From Hermatobates lingyangjiaoensis (lineage: Eukaryota; Arthropoda; Insecta; Hemiptera; Hermatobatidae): a stretch of 64,000 bases of DNA. Of the stretch, positions 1 through 10,000 are shown piece by piece; positions within the stretch are counted from its first letter, which is position 1, and the number at the start of each line of letters is the position of its first letter. Position numbers and translations under genes: made by a program. Where the stretch lies: assembly GCA_026182355.1 (NCBI GenBank), contig JAPFBL010001617.1, positions 8,371,001-8,435,000 on the forward strand, written 5' to 3'. Below the pieces are notes generated by a model. The model worked only from the letters and a program-made list of their open reading frames with translations. It did no database searches and was not told where the DNA came from.

Positions 1-34
1 CTGATGACGAACAACAGTTCGAAATATTGAATTT
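1..34 (+). ncRNA. Hammerhead-ribozyme-like core, family A (cut by window edge)
   Basis: The window opens with CTGATGA, a helix II hairpin (GAAC, loop AACA, GTTC), GAAA, then TATTGAA. This is the order of a type I hammerhead core with a very short helix III. The 5' strand of helix I would lie left of the window. The same core occurs at 6688, 15545 and 16241, where it belongs to Penelope-like repeats. One base is unpaired between the CTGATGA box and helix II. Confidence 0.6.
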
Positions 35-197
35 TGTAAGTGTTCTCTTTATACTTTTTTCTGTGTCGTGCTTTGTGTAATTTAAAGTTATATATATATA
101 TTTACTTGATAAACGGAAAGACGAACCAAACTGGACACAATAACAGTTCAAAATTGAAGATATGCAGCACAGAAAGTAAAAGAAACACACTTACAGA

Positions 198-228
198 CTC
201 AAATTTTCGGGTAATCCGTCTTCAGGTG
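198..228 (-). ncRNA. Hammerhead-like core, family B, left arm
   Basis: On the minus strand: CTGAAGA, a minimal helix II (GG/CC with a four-base loop), GAAA, ATTT, then GAG. The helix I strand before the core reads CAC rather than CTC, so this copy has one mismatch against GAG. Confidence 0.5.
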
Positions 229-333
229 AAAAGAGAAAGGGAGACCAAGCACATTGTAGACGTAACGGCTAGTCACTAGCCTTTGCTAGACACTAGCCGT
301 TGCGTCTACAATGTGGGTCTCCCTTTCTCTTTT

Positions 334-364
334 CTCCTGAAGACGGATTACCCGAAAATTTGAG
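334..364 (+). ncRNA. Hammerhead-like core, family B, right arm
   Basis: CTC, CTGAAGA, a short helix II, GAAA, ATTT, GAG. CTC and GAG pair as the first three base pairs of helix I, and AA/TT can form the two-base-pair helix III. The helix II stem is short, so self-cleavage is uncertain. Confidence 0.5.
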
Positions 365-418
365 TCTGTAAGTGTGTTTCTTTTACTTTCTGTGCTACCT
401 ATCTTCGATTTTGAACTG

Positions 419-420
<2 letters not shown>

Positions 421-470
<50 letters not shown>
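421..470. repeat. (TA)n microsatellite
   Basis: About 25 TA units lie between the family B palindrome and a family C arm. Similar tracts adjoin most other hammerhead-bearing repeats here. Confidence 0.9.
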
Positions 471-472
<2 letters not shown>

Positions 473-612
473 ATTTCACATAAACACGTGAAATAACAAT
501 CAATGCTCAAACCAAAATAAGAAATGGGAAAAAAAGACTAAGATCTTTCAACCGTAACAAGCGGTCTTCGTCAGAGTCAAAAACCCAACTGAGTTGGGTT
601 TTATCTTTGATC
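471..612 (-). repeat. Single-arm element, family C
   Basis: A single copy of the family C terminal repeat lies between (TA)n tracts at 421-470 and 613-637. It includes the hammerhead-like core at 536-578. Other copies are at 991-1217, 32172-32290, 34307-34497 and, truncated, 62757-62840. Confidence 0.65.
536..578 (-). ncRNA. Hammerhead-like core, family C
   Basis: On the minus strand: GACT, CTGACGA, helix II with ACCG/CGGT, GAAA, GATCTT, AGTC. GACT and AGTC pair as helix I. AG/CT forms a two-base-pair helix III with a two-base loop, and a CTT triplet precedes the expected cleavage point. Confidence 0.6.
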
Positions 613-637
613 ATATATATATATATATATATATATA
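613..637. repeat. (TA)n microsatellite
   Basis: TA tract separating a family C arm from the start of the 672-968 palindrome. Confidence 0.9.
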
Positions 638-671
638 ACAGATTCAATAATATATCGACTGTTTGATAGAA

Positions 672-968
672 TAGGTGTGTTCTCTAATCGGGGTTCGGTC
701 AATTTTCCAGGATAAAAAATCAAACTCTCGTTGCCAACGTTTCGGTTTTATTTAAAACCTTTTTCATAGGCAGAAGTAAGAATTTTTTAACTAAGAAAAT
801 GAAATTTACATTGTTGTTCCTTTAAATAATGTAAATTTCATTTTCTTAGTTAAAAAATTCTTACTTCTGCCTATGAAAAAGGTTTTAAATAAAACCGAAA
901 CGTTGGCAACGAGAGTTTGATTTTTTATCCTGGAAAATTGACCGAACCCCGATTAGAGAACACACCTA
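672..968. repeat. Palindromic element, family E
   Basis: Nearly perfect palindrome with arms of about 140 bases around a centre near 825. It ends beside a (TA)n tract at 970-990. Each arm (731-773 minus, 868-910 plus) has GCC, then CTATGA in place of CTGATGA, a GGTTTT/AAAACC hairpin, GAAA, CGTT, GGC. GCC and GGC can pair as helix I. The layout is hammerhead-like with one core base missing. Degraded single copies lie at 5397-5445 and 54690-54760. Confidence 0.7.
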
Positions 969-990
969 CTATATATATATATATATATAT

Positions 991-1217
991 GATCAAAACA
1001 CAATATGAAATGGGAAAACAAGACTAAGATCTTTTAACCGTAAGAAGTGGTCTTCGTCAGAGACAAAAACCCAACTGGGTGGGTTTTTGTCAGTTTTTGG
1101 TCAGTCAGATTTGTTTCAGTGTTTTGTCAGTCAGTTCGGTTTTTGACTCTGACGAAGACCGCTTGTTACGGTTGAATGATCTTAGTCTTGTTTTCCCATT
1201 TCACATTGTGGTGATCA
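991..1217. repeat. Palindromic element, family C (degraded cores)
   Basis: Inverted copies of the family C arm flank a spacer at about 1082-1140 rich in TTTTG and CAGT motifs. The cores are at 1022-1064 (minus, GAAA changed to TAAA) and 1145-1187 (plus, GAAA changed to GAAT), so both are expected to be inactive. Confidence 0.65.
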
Positions 1218-1379
1218 TTGATTGTTTTTTCACGTTTTTATGTGAAATCTTTTTATATCTGGAGGCCAGTTGCGTTTTGCTTCTCAACGCTAGTACTTCG
1301 TACTTCTTCCTGATCACGACTTATGTCGAAATATCGAAGTGAGTACTATAGTGACTTTCTTTGTTCTTTCCTGTGTTAA

Positions 1380-4090
1380 AGTATATATATAAATTTATCA
1401 ATGTGCAAGCAATAAATATAACCGTCTTTAAAATAAATAAATAAATAAGAAGTTGTAAAGAGGATTAAGATTTATTTTCGTCAAGAGTTCAGTTGCTGGG
1501 TCTAAATAGCTTAATCCCATTTCTGAATTTTTTACTGTTTTTATACCTTGTTATATATAAAACTTGATAAAAATATCGGTCCTGACAAAAAAATATACTT
1601 CAATCACTATCTGTGCTACCTCAGGAATGAAAGACTAATAATCATATCCCATTTAGATGTTTACATTATGCTTAAATGAGACGTTATATATTATATACTC
1701 AAGAAATTTGATATTAAGTCACTTATAGTAAAGTTGAGTGTAGGCCACTCCAGATTTTTTTACAATGTTTACATTGACTTAGAAATTTTTTGAGTAAAAC
1801 CACTGGGATAAAATTAGACTATTCTAGTCTAATAGTTCATATTTATTATTTTCAAAAATTAGAAGCTCCCAGCTATAAATGATTTAAATTATATTGAATA
1901 GCTGGCTGGCTTCGACTTTGAGTTGAGTATGTAAACTGGCTAATTACTAATATATTTTTTCTCAATATACATTTATAGCAAGCTTATAACAGAGCATAAC
2001 AGACAGGAAAAAGATAACACTTACCCAGAAAAAATTGGTATATATGATTTTTGATAAAGGGGAAGGAAAATGATTTTTTTAAATACTAAGGAGCCATAAA
2101 TTTACCTGTATAATAATTCTCTAAAAGACCAAAAATGTTCAACATAACTCAAAATTGAAATCTTTTGTTTGAAGATTAATAAATGTAATTATCGTACATC
2201 CTTAATTATAAATTATCTTAAAACGATTTTTTTTCTTTGATGTTTGTGATGTTTTTCAGAGAAAATTAGAATATTTTCCTGTTTTAAATTTGAAAATTGC
2301 ACTTAAATATTCAATGAAGAAGGAGGTGAAGTAAACAATGTAAGAAATCCACTGGTTATTTGAACAAAGGCTATTTTCTCTGGTAGGAGATTATTTCGTA
2401 TCAAGAAATTTTCACTTTGGCTTATTTGTTTTAATTAGCTACACAATGGACTATGATGAGTGAAATAATAAAGAAATAATTAGTGCATTAATTTACACTC
2501 GAGTATGATATTATAGTGGCTCAACTAAATTCTGGTAAATTGGATAATAATGAAGCATAATCGCCCTTCGAGAAGTTGTATTTAATATTATGAAATTCAA
2601 GAGGTAGATCTTAAGGATGTATAGGATCTACATATGCAGAAAGAGAAGGTTGGTGGTGTTATTTGTTATGCTATTTGATAATATAATATCAAATTCAATA
2701 TTTCTATTAACGAATTTATTTTTACACTATTGTGACTATTTATAAAAAATTAAAAGGAAATCTCATAATACAGAGTTTATCAAATTAAATAATGGCAGTA
2801 AAACAAAGTTACTTTTAGTTGTTATAATAATATGAAATTCAATACCTGTAGTAACCTATTTATATCTGACATTATTATGATCACTTATAATAAAAAAAAG
2901 GAAATTTTATAATATGGAGTTTATATATTCAATAAAGCAAGTAAAGCCAAGTTATTCTTATAAAGTATAAAATGGATTAGAAATGATTTTTAAAACGTTG
3001 AATGGAATTCAATTGAGGCTCATAGGTCTGCATTTAGTGTATAAATAATTACTATCTAGTCAGAATATGGTTAGTCCCTTCATTTCCCGCCAACGTTACA
3101 TAATGCGCATGTCTTTTATATCGTATGATTATTTCAACCAATCATAGCTCTCATTTTTTCCAAGTCCTTTTCATTTCTAATAGCGTCACTTTTATTTGTA
3201 ATAGTTTCAAATAAATTCTAATGTGTTTTGATTGAAAAATTTAGTTTAATACATCTGTTTTCAATTAGTTTTTACGTTGATTGAACGACAGTGCAAGAAT
3301 ACGGAAGATATTGATCATAGTTACGGTCAGTGGAAACATTATATTAATTTTCTTTTCTATATTACGAGTCGGATTGATAATTCTTTAGAATTTTCTTTTT
3401 TATGTATAGTAATATGTTATTAGTAATGGTATATTTGGTTACCATTACACCTCACCAGGAAAATAGAATATTTAATATAATTACCACGGTATATATCATG
3501 CAAAAAATCACGTTGTAATCGTTTTCAAGGCTCAGGGAACTTATCAACTGAATCAAAATGGTTTCTGCTATAACAATATTCAAAAAGCGTGTTTTAGTAT
3601 CATTGAAAACAGTTATTTATAGTAGTGTATTAGTTGTACCTATTTTCCAAACTTCCCTTAGTAATTTCGGATCTTAAACAATGTTACTCTCATATTTTTT
3701 TCTCTTATGCTGTATTGTTACATTTAAATTTATTTAGTTTTAAAATATTATTTTATTTTGCCTAATCTATATTTTATTACAAAATCCTTCTAACAGTGAT
3801 TCAATTATTTTACTATATTATTTTACTATATGCGTACTATTATTACTATTTTTATTATACTATTGTAGTTTCTCCTATTTTATATTTGTTCATAGTATTA
3901 TTTGTATGGTATTGTATACTATGCTCTTAGTGTGAATGGATTTTAGTCAGTGACTATCAATAAATAAATAACACAACAAATACCTCATGACTGATGAATA
4001 TCAATTGCTCAATTAGTTGTATTAAAATTATATTTTACGTACTAACTACAACTTTATGAGATTAATTTAAATTAATCCTAGTTTCATTTT
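1380..4090. other. AT-rich intergenic stretch
   Basis: I see no gene here. The only recognisable item is at 1709-1763, one copy of a dispersed terminal sequence (near AAAGTTGAGTGTAGGCCACT), followed directly by a piece of a second dispersed repeat also seen at 23430, 44744 and 48167. Further RCC1 exons of the kinase gene might lie here or farther left, but none could be recognised. Confidence 0.5.
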
Positions 4091-4097
4091 AAATAAA

Positions 4098-4412
4098 GGG
4101 GTCAGATTAGTCCAGAGGTAACGTGTTCGCCTAAGGACTGTTAGAGCCGGGGTTCAGTGCCCACTCTAGCACTCGATTTATTTACGTGGAATGTGAAAAA
4201 AAAAATCTGATACATCGTCCCTGGGAGTGGGCGTTAATTGGTTGGTCCCGAGCCTGTTCTATGTTAAGTATATGTACGTTATAGGCCCCTACTCTAAATA
4301 ACACACTTCAGTTAGGACTCCCATGTAGAATCATTGTACGAGTATAGTATCTCAAAGGGCCAAAGTTAGGCCTATCTCTGTTCTCTTGTGAGACTGCCAC
4401 TGCAACATAACC
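4098..4412 (+). mobile_element. tRNA-derived SINE
   Basis: The head carries an A-box-like TAGTCCAGAGG and, about 43 bases on, a B-box-like GGTTCAGTGCC, the spacing of a tRNA-type RNA polymerase III promoter. The head does not fold as an intact tRNA. About 240 bases of unrelated body follow. The GC content is higher than the surroundings, which supports an inserted SINE. Confidence 0.7.
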
Positions 4413-4754
4413 TAATTTAAAATAATCCAAGTTTAATTTAAAATATTCCAAGTCTATATTAAAATAATTCATTTCAATATTGTTCAAATTTATTCATATT
4501 ATATATTATATTTATATTATATTATAATTTATACGTTTATATTTATAGTTTATCAACTGGAAAATATATATATATATATATACTACATTAAAATTCAAAT
4601 AACTCTTTGATTATTTTAAATTAACCCGAAAAAGTAGTATATTGAGGCAAAAAATATATTCCTGGTAGTTAATATTACTCCAATCGTAAAAACATTAAGT
4701 TTATTCTGAATTGTAGGAAAAGTTTCCACATAAAATTGTCTTGTAAACGACAAC

Positions 4755-5395
4755 AAAACTTGTTAGTTTACTATAAGTATAGTAAAACATTACATCTCAA
4801 TATTTTGACCGATTTATATGTTTTGAGGTCCCAAAGTTATTTATGACGTTTTTCCGATGATGTCTGTGTGTGTGCGTGCGTATCTAAAGTTTGTGTAGAC
4901 GTTACAATCCATAATCTTTCACAGATGAGGTTAATATGTTCCATAAAAATGGGCTTCAAAGTGTAGATTTGTACATTTGATTGCCAAATATAAATAGAAA
5001 TACATGAAACCGTTTGATTTTGTAAATTAATATCTTTACTTAAGTAATGAAATTTTTCCTCATTGGAATTTTTAAATAGTGATAATAATGAATTAAAACA
5101 AGATTTAGAGAATAAGATGCAATGATTTTGAACACCACTACATTGGATAAACAGATAGGACTTTAAGACAGTGGAATAAAGTACACATTCATGATCTTAT
5201 CAGAAAACATAAGGGGAAGAAATTTTAAAATTTTTAAAACGACAAAAAAGTTTTTTTTTAACAGATATTGAAATTTTGACTTATGATTGAATGTGAGAGC
5301 TATTAAAAAGACAAAAATCTTTATGTTCTTAACCGGTTGATACTTTTTTACTTATAGTAAAGTTGAGTGTAGGCCACTCCAGATTTTTTTTCTTT
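4755..5395. repeat. Dispersed repeat with conserved end and internal (GT)n
   Basis: Begins near TTTACTATAAGTATAGTAAA, passes through a segment with TGTTTTGAGGTCCCAAAG and an interrupted GT/GC microsatellite, and ends with the conserved block at 5345-5395. Related copies lie at 22795-23130, 31925-32460, 48650-49105 (minus) and 59690-60000. No coding capacity is visible and the class is unknown. Confidence 0.55.
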
Positions 5396-5469
5396 TGCTT
5401 TTATAGATATGAAAAATGTTTTAAATACAACCGAAACGTTGTCTTTAAAGGTTTATTTAAAACTTGAAA

Positions 5470-5966
5470 AATTGACGAATTTTTCGGTCTAACGCTCTCC
5501 CAACCTTGGCAATTTCTCTCGCCAAGGGGAATCTAACCTTCACGAGGACTAACTGTTTGCTCTCGTGAGCGAAACTGTGCGGACATCGAGGTTACCTCAC
5601 CTGTCCCATTATCAATCTCCAACCACATTTCACAGCTCCCTCCTATAACACCCACTATCCTGTTCCAATTGACTTGTGTACTTCCAAAAACTGTGTGTAC
5701 CGTTTGGAGTGTATAAAGTGTGATTCTTTCTACGTAGACTAAGCATCTACCAAGCTTAGTCTCCGTATGAACAATCACACAGCTTCAGTCAACAACCATT
5801 CCCATCTTCCCATCGCCATACATGCTAATAGCCACGGTCTTATCTTCAATGAGTGCTACAAGTTGCAGATTCTGCTACAAATCCCCCTGACTGCAAGATC
5901 TCACACTACGAGACTCCAAGGAAGCCCATATTTGGTTATTAAGTGCGCGCAGTGCACCTGGCCTTA
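5470..5966 (+). pseudogene. Penelope-like element remnant (GIY-YIG endonuclease)
   Basis: From about 5690 the plus strand reads CVYRLECIKCDSFYVD, an in-frame stop, then a stretch matching the ORF at 15851-16129 (shared pattern RMNNH, S-LP-A-HANSH, F--C). The paired cysteines followed by FYV mark the GIY-YIG nuclease at the C-terminus of Penelope-like elements. The bases before 5690 may be the degraded end of the reverse transcriptase. The stop codon and loss of the tail show it is dead. Confidence 0.6.
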
Positions 5967-6067
5967 AGCAAAAGAGATAATGTTTAATAGCTCTCTTGTC
6001 TTTGCATTTCATTTTTTATTATTTAATTACTTCATTGATTATTATTTAATTACTTTATTTATTTAAT

Positions 6068-6460
6068 ACTAGCTGACCCTGCGAACTTCCTAATGCCAAC
6101 TGTTAGTGATGTCATGTTACCTTTAGCTTTTTTAACATACATGTCTTGTACATTTATACTTGTACAAATTACTAAGTATATTTTACTTAAGTAATATTTT
6201 GCCTAAAATATCTGCATAAGATAAATCATAAACATCAGATATATTCTGCTAATATATTTTTTTATTGTAGTGTTTGTAAATATACATTTTTTGTTTTCCT
6301 ATCTGGTGCAAGAACAAATAAATTTGATGGTTTTCGAACTCGTGTACACCCAACGTACAGCTGTCCATGTGAGAAGCATGGATTTATCAAATTTAATCCA
6401 CATACTTGCAATGTTTGTCCCTGTGCTTAATGGTCATTGCAAAGGTTAGTCGTACAGGAA
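6068..6460 (-). mobile_element. Helitron 3' end with Pif1-like helicase C-terminus
   Basis: On the minus strand FAMTI is followed, after a one-base frameshift, by KAQGQTLQVCGLNL, then NPCFSHGQLYVGCTRVRKPS and a stop. This is the C-terminal motif set of the Helitron Rep/helicase protein. Downstream the element ends in CTAGT (plus-strand 6068-6072), the CTRRT terminus of Helitrons. The frameshift and 5' truncation make it a fossil. Confidence 0.7.
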
Positions 6461-6599
6461 TCTGTAGACGTTTGAATATATATATAGTTTATTATTTGTA
6501 TTCTCAGTTTTATTTTATTTTATCATAGCTTAGTCCGTACTTTCATTTATGTATCAGTTCCTCTGTTCATCCCTCAGATGAACAGATGCTGAATATATA

Positions 6600-6745
6600 T
6601 GTAGAACAAGATTTCAGAATAAACTCATGAAATAACAATCAACGTTCAAAACACAATAAGAGATGGAAAAAAATCACAGGAATAACTCACTTCTATATTT
6701 CGACCATCGTCGTCATCAGGAGACGAAGAGTCCCGCAGGAAGGTT
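6600..6745 (-). repeat. Penelope-type terminal repeat, family A
   Basis: Single arm containing the family A hammerhead-like core at 6688-6722. It also shares the upstream block of family C (ATTTCA, TGAAATAACAATCAA, CACAATAAG). It abuts the (TC)n(TA)n tract at 6756-6826. Confidence 0.6.
6688..6722 (-). ncRNA. Hammerhead-like core, family A
   Basis: On the minus strand: CTC, CTGATGA, helix II (GAC, loop GATG, GTC), GAAA, TATA, GAAG. AT/AT can form helix III, and ATA is a cleavable triplet in known hammerheads. This is one of the best-preserved cores in the window. Confidence 0.65.
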
Positions 6746-6751
6746 CGGCGA

Positions 6752-6755
<4 letters not shown>

Positions 6756-6826
<71 letters not shown>
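6756..6826. repeat. (TC)n-(TA)n compound microsatellite
   Basis: TC repeats to about 6793, then TA repeats to about 6826. It lies about 95 bases downstream (minus strand) of the last kinase exon seen. Confidence 0.9.
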
Positions 6827-6831
<5 letters not shown>

Positions 6832-6920
6832 ATCTACTAGATTTTTAATATATAAATATATTCAGAATAATATTACAGTTAAAGTAAAATGAAGGTAATT
6901 TTTTTTAAATAAATGTATAC

Positions 6921-7042
6921 CTATGAGTTTAGGTCTGTCTATAATTACTTGTTCCCCCTGACCCAGGCAGTAACCTTCCCCGCAAGAATATAGCAAGCCG
7001 GAATCGCTTACAAAGAGGCTGAATCCTTCTCCAGCGCCGATC
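6921..7042 (-). CDS. Kinase gene exon 9: RCC1 repeat
   Basis: Residues 365-404, including IGAGEGFSLFVSDSGLLYSC and GEGYCLGQG, a typical RCC1 blade. The acceptor follows AATCTTAG; the donor is ATAG/GTATAC, so at least one more exon lies farther left. Confidence 0.85.
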
Positions 7043-10000
7043 CTAAGATTTTTAACAATATATAAGAATAATATAATGAACAGATTGCAGCTAAAATATA
7101 GAGAAGTTACCATTTTTTAAAAAGTATTATTTTTTTTCAGTTTTACTCAAAAAATTGTTTATTTAATATTCAGCCTAGTTATACTATATATAACTAATAA
7201 ATATTTCTAAATCTAAATAAATATTTCTTCAACAAAACAAGCCTATGGAAATAAGTTTTAGAAATGTTAATGGTGAGGATGGAAATATAAACTATGATTT
7301 ATTATAAATAAAAAAAATGAAAAAAAATTAATAGTAATTCAAAATTTTACAATGAATATGAAATATTAAGAAATTAATTAATTATTAAATTACAAGCGCC
7401 TTTAGTAAAATTAGGCTAGTGTTCTTTATGGCTGTTGAGTTACTGGATCTTTCAGAGATCGATTTAAAAATATATGAATCAAATGAAACTTTTTTTCATC
7501 ATTTGATCAAAACAGTTTATGTTTTATATCTCATATTTTAGTTTTTGTTTTTGAGAGGTTGGATAGTTGAGTGCTGATTTCCTGCAATACCTGAAGGTTT
7601 GCGGGCGCATATATATGCGTAAAATAAATATGGTTATTCCATATATTGACTTCTTGCAGCCAAAAATGATAAAAATATAGTAACTGAAATCACATAGTCT
7701 GTTCTATTACGTCTCTAATCTGTTGCTATTATTATTGTTATTATTAAACAGCACAATTTATGCCATGAAGTTGTTGAAGCGGAACACTACTCTGGCAAGC
7801 AGATATAATGTCAGGTGCTACGCCAATGAGCAAATCATCGTGCTTCACCATTGCTCATGGCAATATGAACCATGTTCAAGTACCTTATTAAGTTTGCTCC
7901 ATTTTCTGAGGATTTATTATAAGAATGTGTGTCTTCTTTAAAGTGTTTGTTGTGATTGTTTGTATTACATATTAAAGTTCGTTTTAGATTGGTTGAAATT
8001 ACCAATGTTGGTGCCATTACCTTATCTTTGTGACAACAATAAATTTCTCATTTATACATTTTCAAAACACAAAATTGACATAATTTGTTCATTAGTGTCC
8101 GGCAATAACAACTTCATAGCATGAACAAAGCGCCCGACCATTGTTAATTTGACCATGGTTGCAACAGCCGTGGTTTTTTCCGTCAAACCTTTGGGTTAAA
8201 CTGTGATATTTCAGTGAGAATTCCCCGAGATTGTCTGCAAATATTCCTACTATGATCTAAAGGGTCTTTATTTGAATGTTTCATTGGCACGCATTTGACT
8301 CCTTCTATCACTTTCCCATTTTTATCTATTTTCACTCTCTTCAGTGGTTTTAATTGCAGTTTAATCTACAAGTGTGAAACCCATAAAGAAGCAGTCAATA
8401 AGAAAGTGAATATGTTTCAATTGATCGGTTACTCATGACTACAATTATGAATTTGTAGTCAGTCTATTTAAAGAAAGGTAACTATAATAATTGTTCAGTT
8501 ACAGTACTCTTATTACTACCTCTAATTTGTTGTATTTCTCATTGTTAATACTTTGTATTGACTAGCATTTGTTGGTTGTCTTTCTTTTAATTGTCATTGG
8601 TTTGATCATCTTTTGTTAATTTGCAATTAAAGACATTCGCTTTGTCTTTACTCGAATCGACTTACATCACTTCGGAGTAGACAAACAAAGACTTGTTTGT
8701 AATTAATTTATTTATGTAAGAAGGGTAACCAAATATTTATCATATTACACAAACTTTCATAAGAATACTTTCGAGTTTTAATAATTCGTAAATACATGTT
8801 GCAAACAATTTTCTTAAATATGTTTTCCTTGTTAACTATTTGAACTAATTTTATATGGTATATATGCTTAGTCATAAAAGTATAACTTATATTTTGGAAT
8901 CCAATTTATGAAGATACACATTAAAAAAATGTTATCTAAACTTCCTGTTGAATATTTTTGATTTTAAAAATTATATGTTAATTAATCATTGTTTTTGTTC
9001 ATTTTCACAATGTTAATATTACATTTTGTAACATGTATATTCTATTATTAAGAATTTGATACCATATTTTTAACTGTTTAAAATAGCGAACATGCATTTT
9101 GCGCATTGCACAATGTCTAGGTAGCTTTTAAACGTTCTTCTCACTTTTGTGAATATCAGGAACATGATAAAGAATTATCTATACATTAATGTATACATTA
9201 ACTACATTAATGATCTATTTAATAGGATTAATAAAATAAATGTACGAACATAACGACAGATTTAGTATTGAGGCTCTCGATGAGTTGGGGCTTGAGGATG
9301 TTAAAGTCCGGAACTGATCCCACACCCAGCTGACCTTTTGATCCGTCTCCCCAGGTATACACTTCAAAATCTAAGCAATAAGGGAACAATCATATATGAT
9401 GCCTCACGCGTAGAAATAATAGCAACCAAGTAAATGTCTTTTAATGTATAAGCTATCAACATTTATGTCATTAGTAATATCTCAAATCAACTCTATAAAA
9501 TCTAGACGTGAAGAACAAGCAGTTTTCCTTTGACATTCGACAGGGATCATGTCTACAAAGCCTTCCATAAAAATCTTTTTAGCAATAATAATCCCTTAGT
9601 CCTAAACATCTCTTCAACAAATATCCCAGGAAATCCCCAAAGGCGCCTGAAGAGAAAGTGGCCAAGAGACTTAGTGGTGTGAATTACTCTAGTGACTTAT
9701 AAATTTAATCTAAGTTTTATAACTTATTTTTCACGCCAGGAAGTATAATTACTGGATTATTTCTTCCCTCCTGCTTCCATGTGTAAATGCATACATTTCT
9801 TTCATCATTGTCACTGGTAATGTTACATTTACGTTGTTGTGACTATGTGAAGTAAAAATAAAAAAAAAAGATTTGAATGAATGTATAGAATACAAGAAAT
9901 TGCAAATTCTTGTATTCTATATTGTATATTGTAAAACATATCCTGATAGAATATTCGGAAAATAACTTACAAAATCAACTGTTATTTGTTTATTTGACTT

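Larger units (their letters stand above)
141..421. repeat. Palindromic element, family B
   Basis: Two arms of about 135 bases face each other around a centre near 281. Both carry the family B hammerhead-like core, so one core lies on each strand. The right arm runs straight into a (TA)n tract. The same family recurs as a palindrome at 56354-56620 and as a single arm at 13180-13320. Inferred to be paired Penelope-type terminal repeats. Confidence 0.75.

Noticed and set aside
4098..4180. A tRNA gene
   Set aside because: A and B boxes are present but the cloverleaf arms do not pair and it continues into a SINE body.
8095..8215. Possible exon or RNA gene near AAAGCGCCCGACC in kinase intron 8
   Set aside because: Slightly higher GC only; no open frame in the right phase and no RNA fold I could support.
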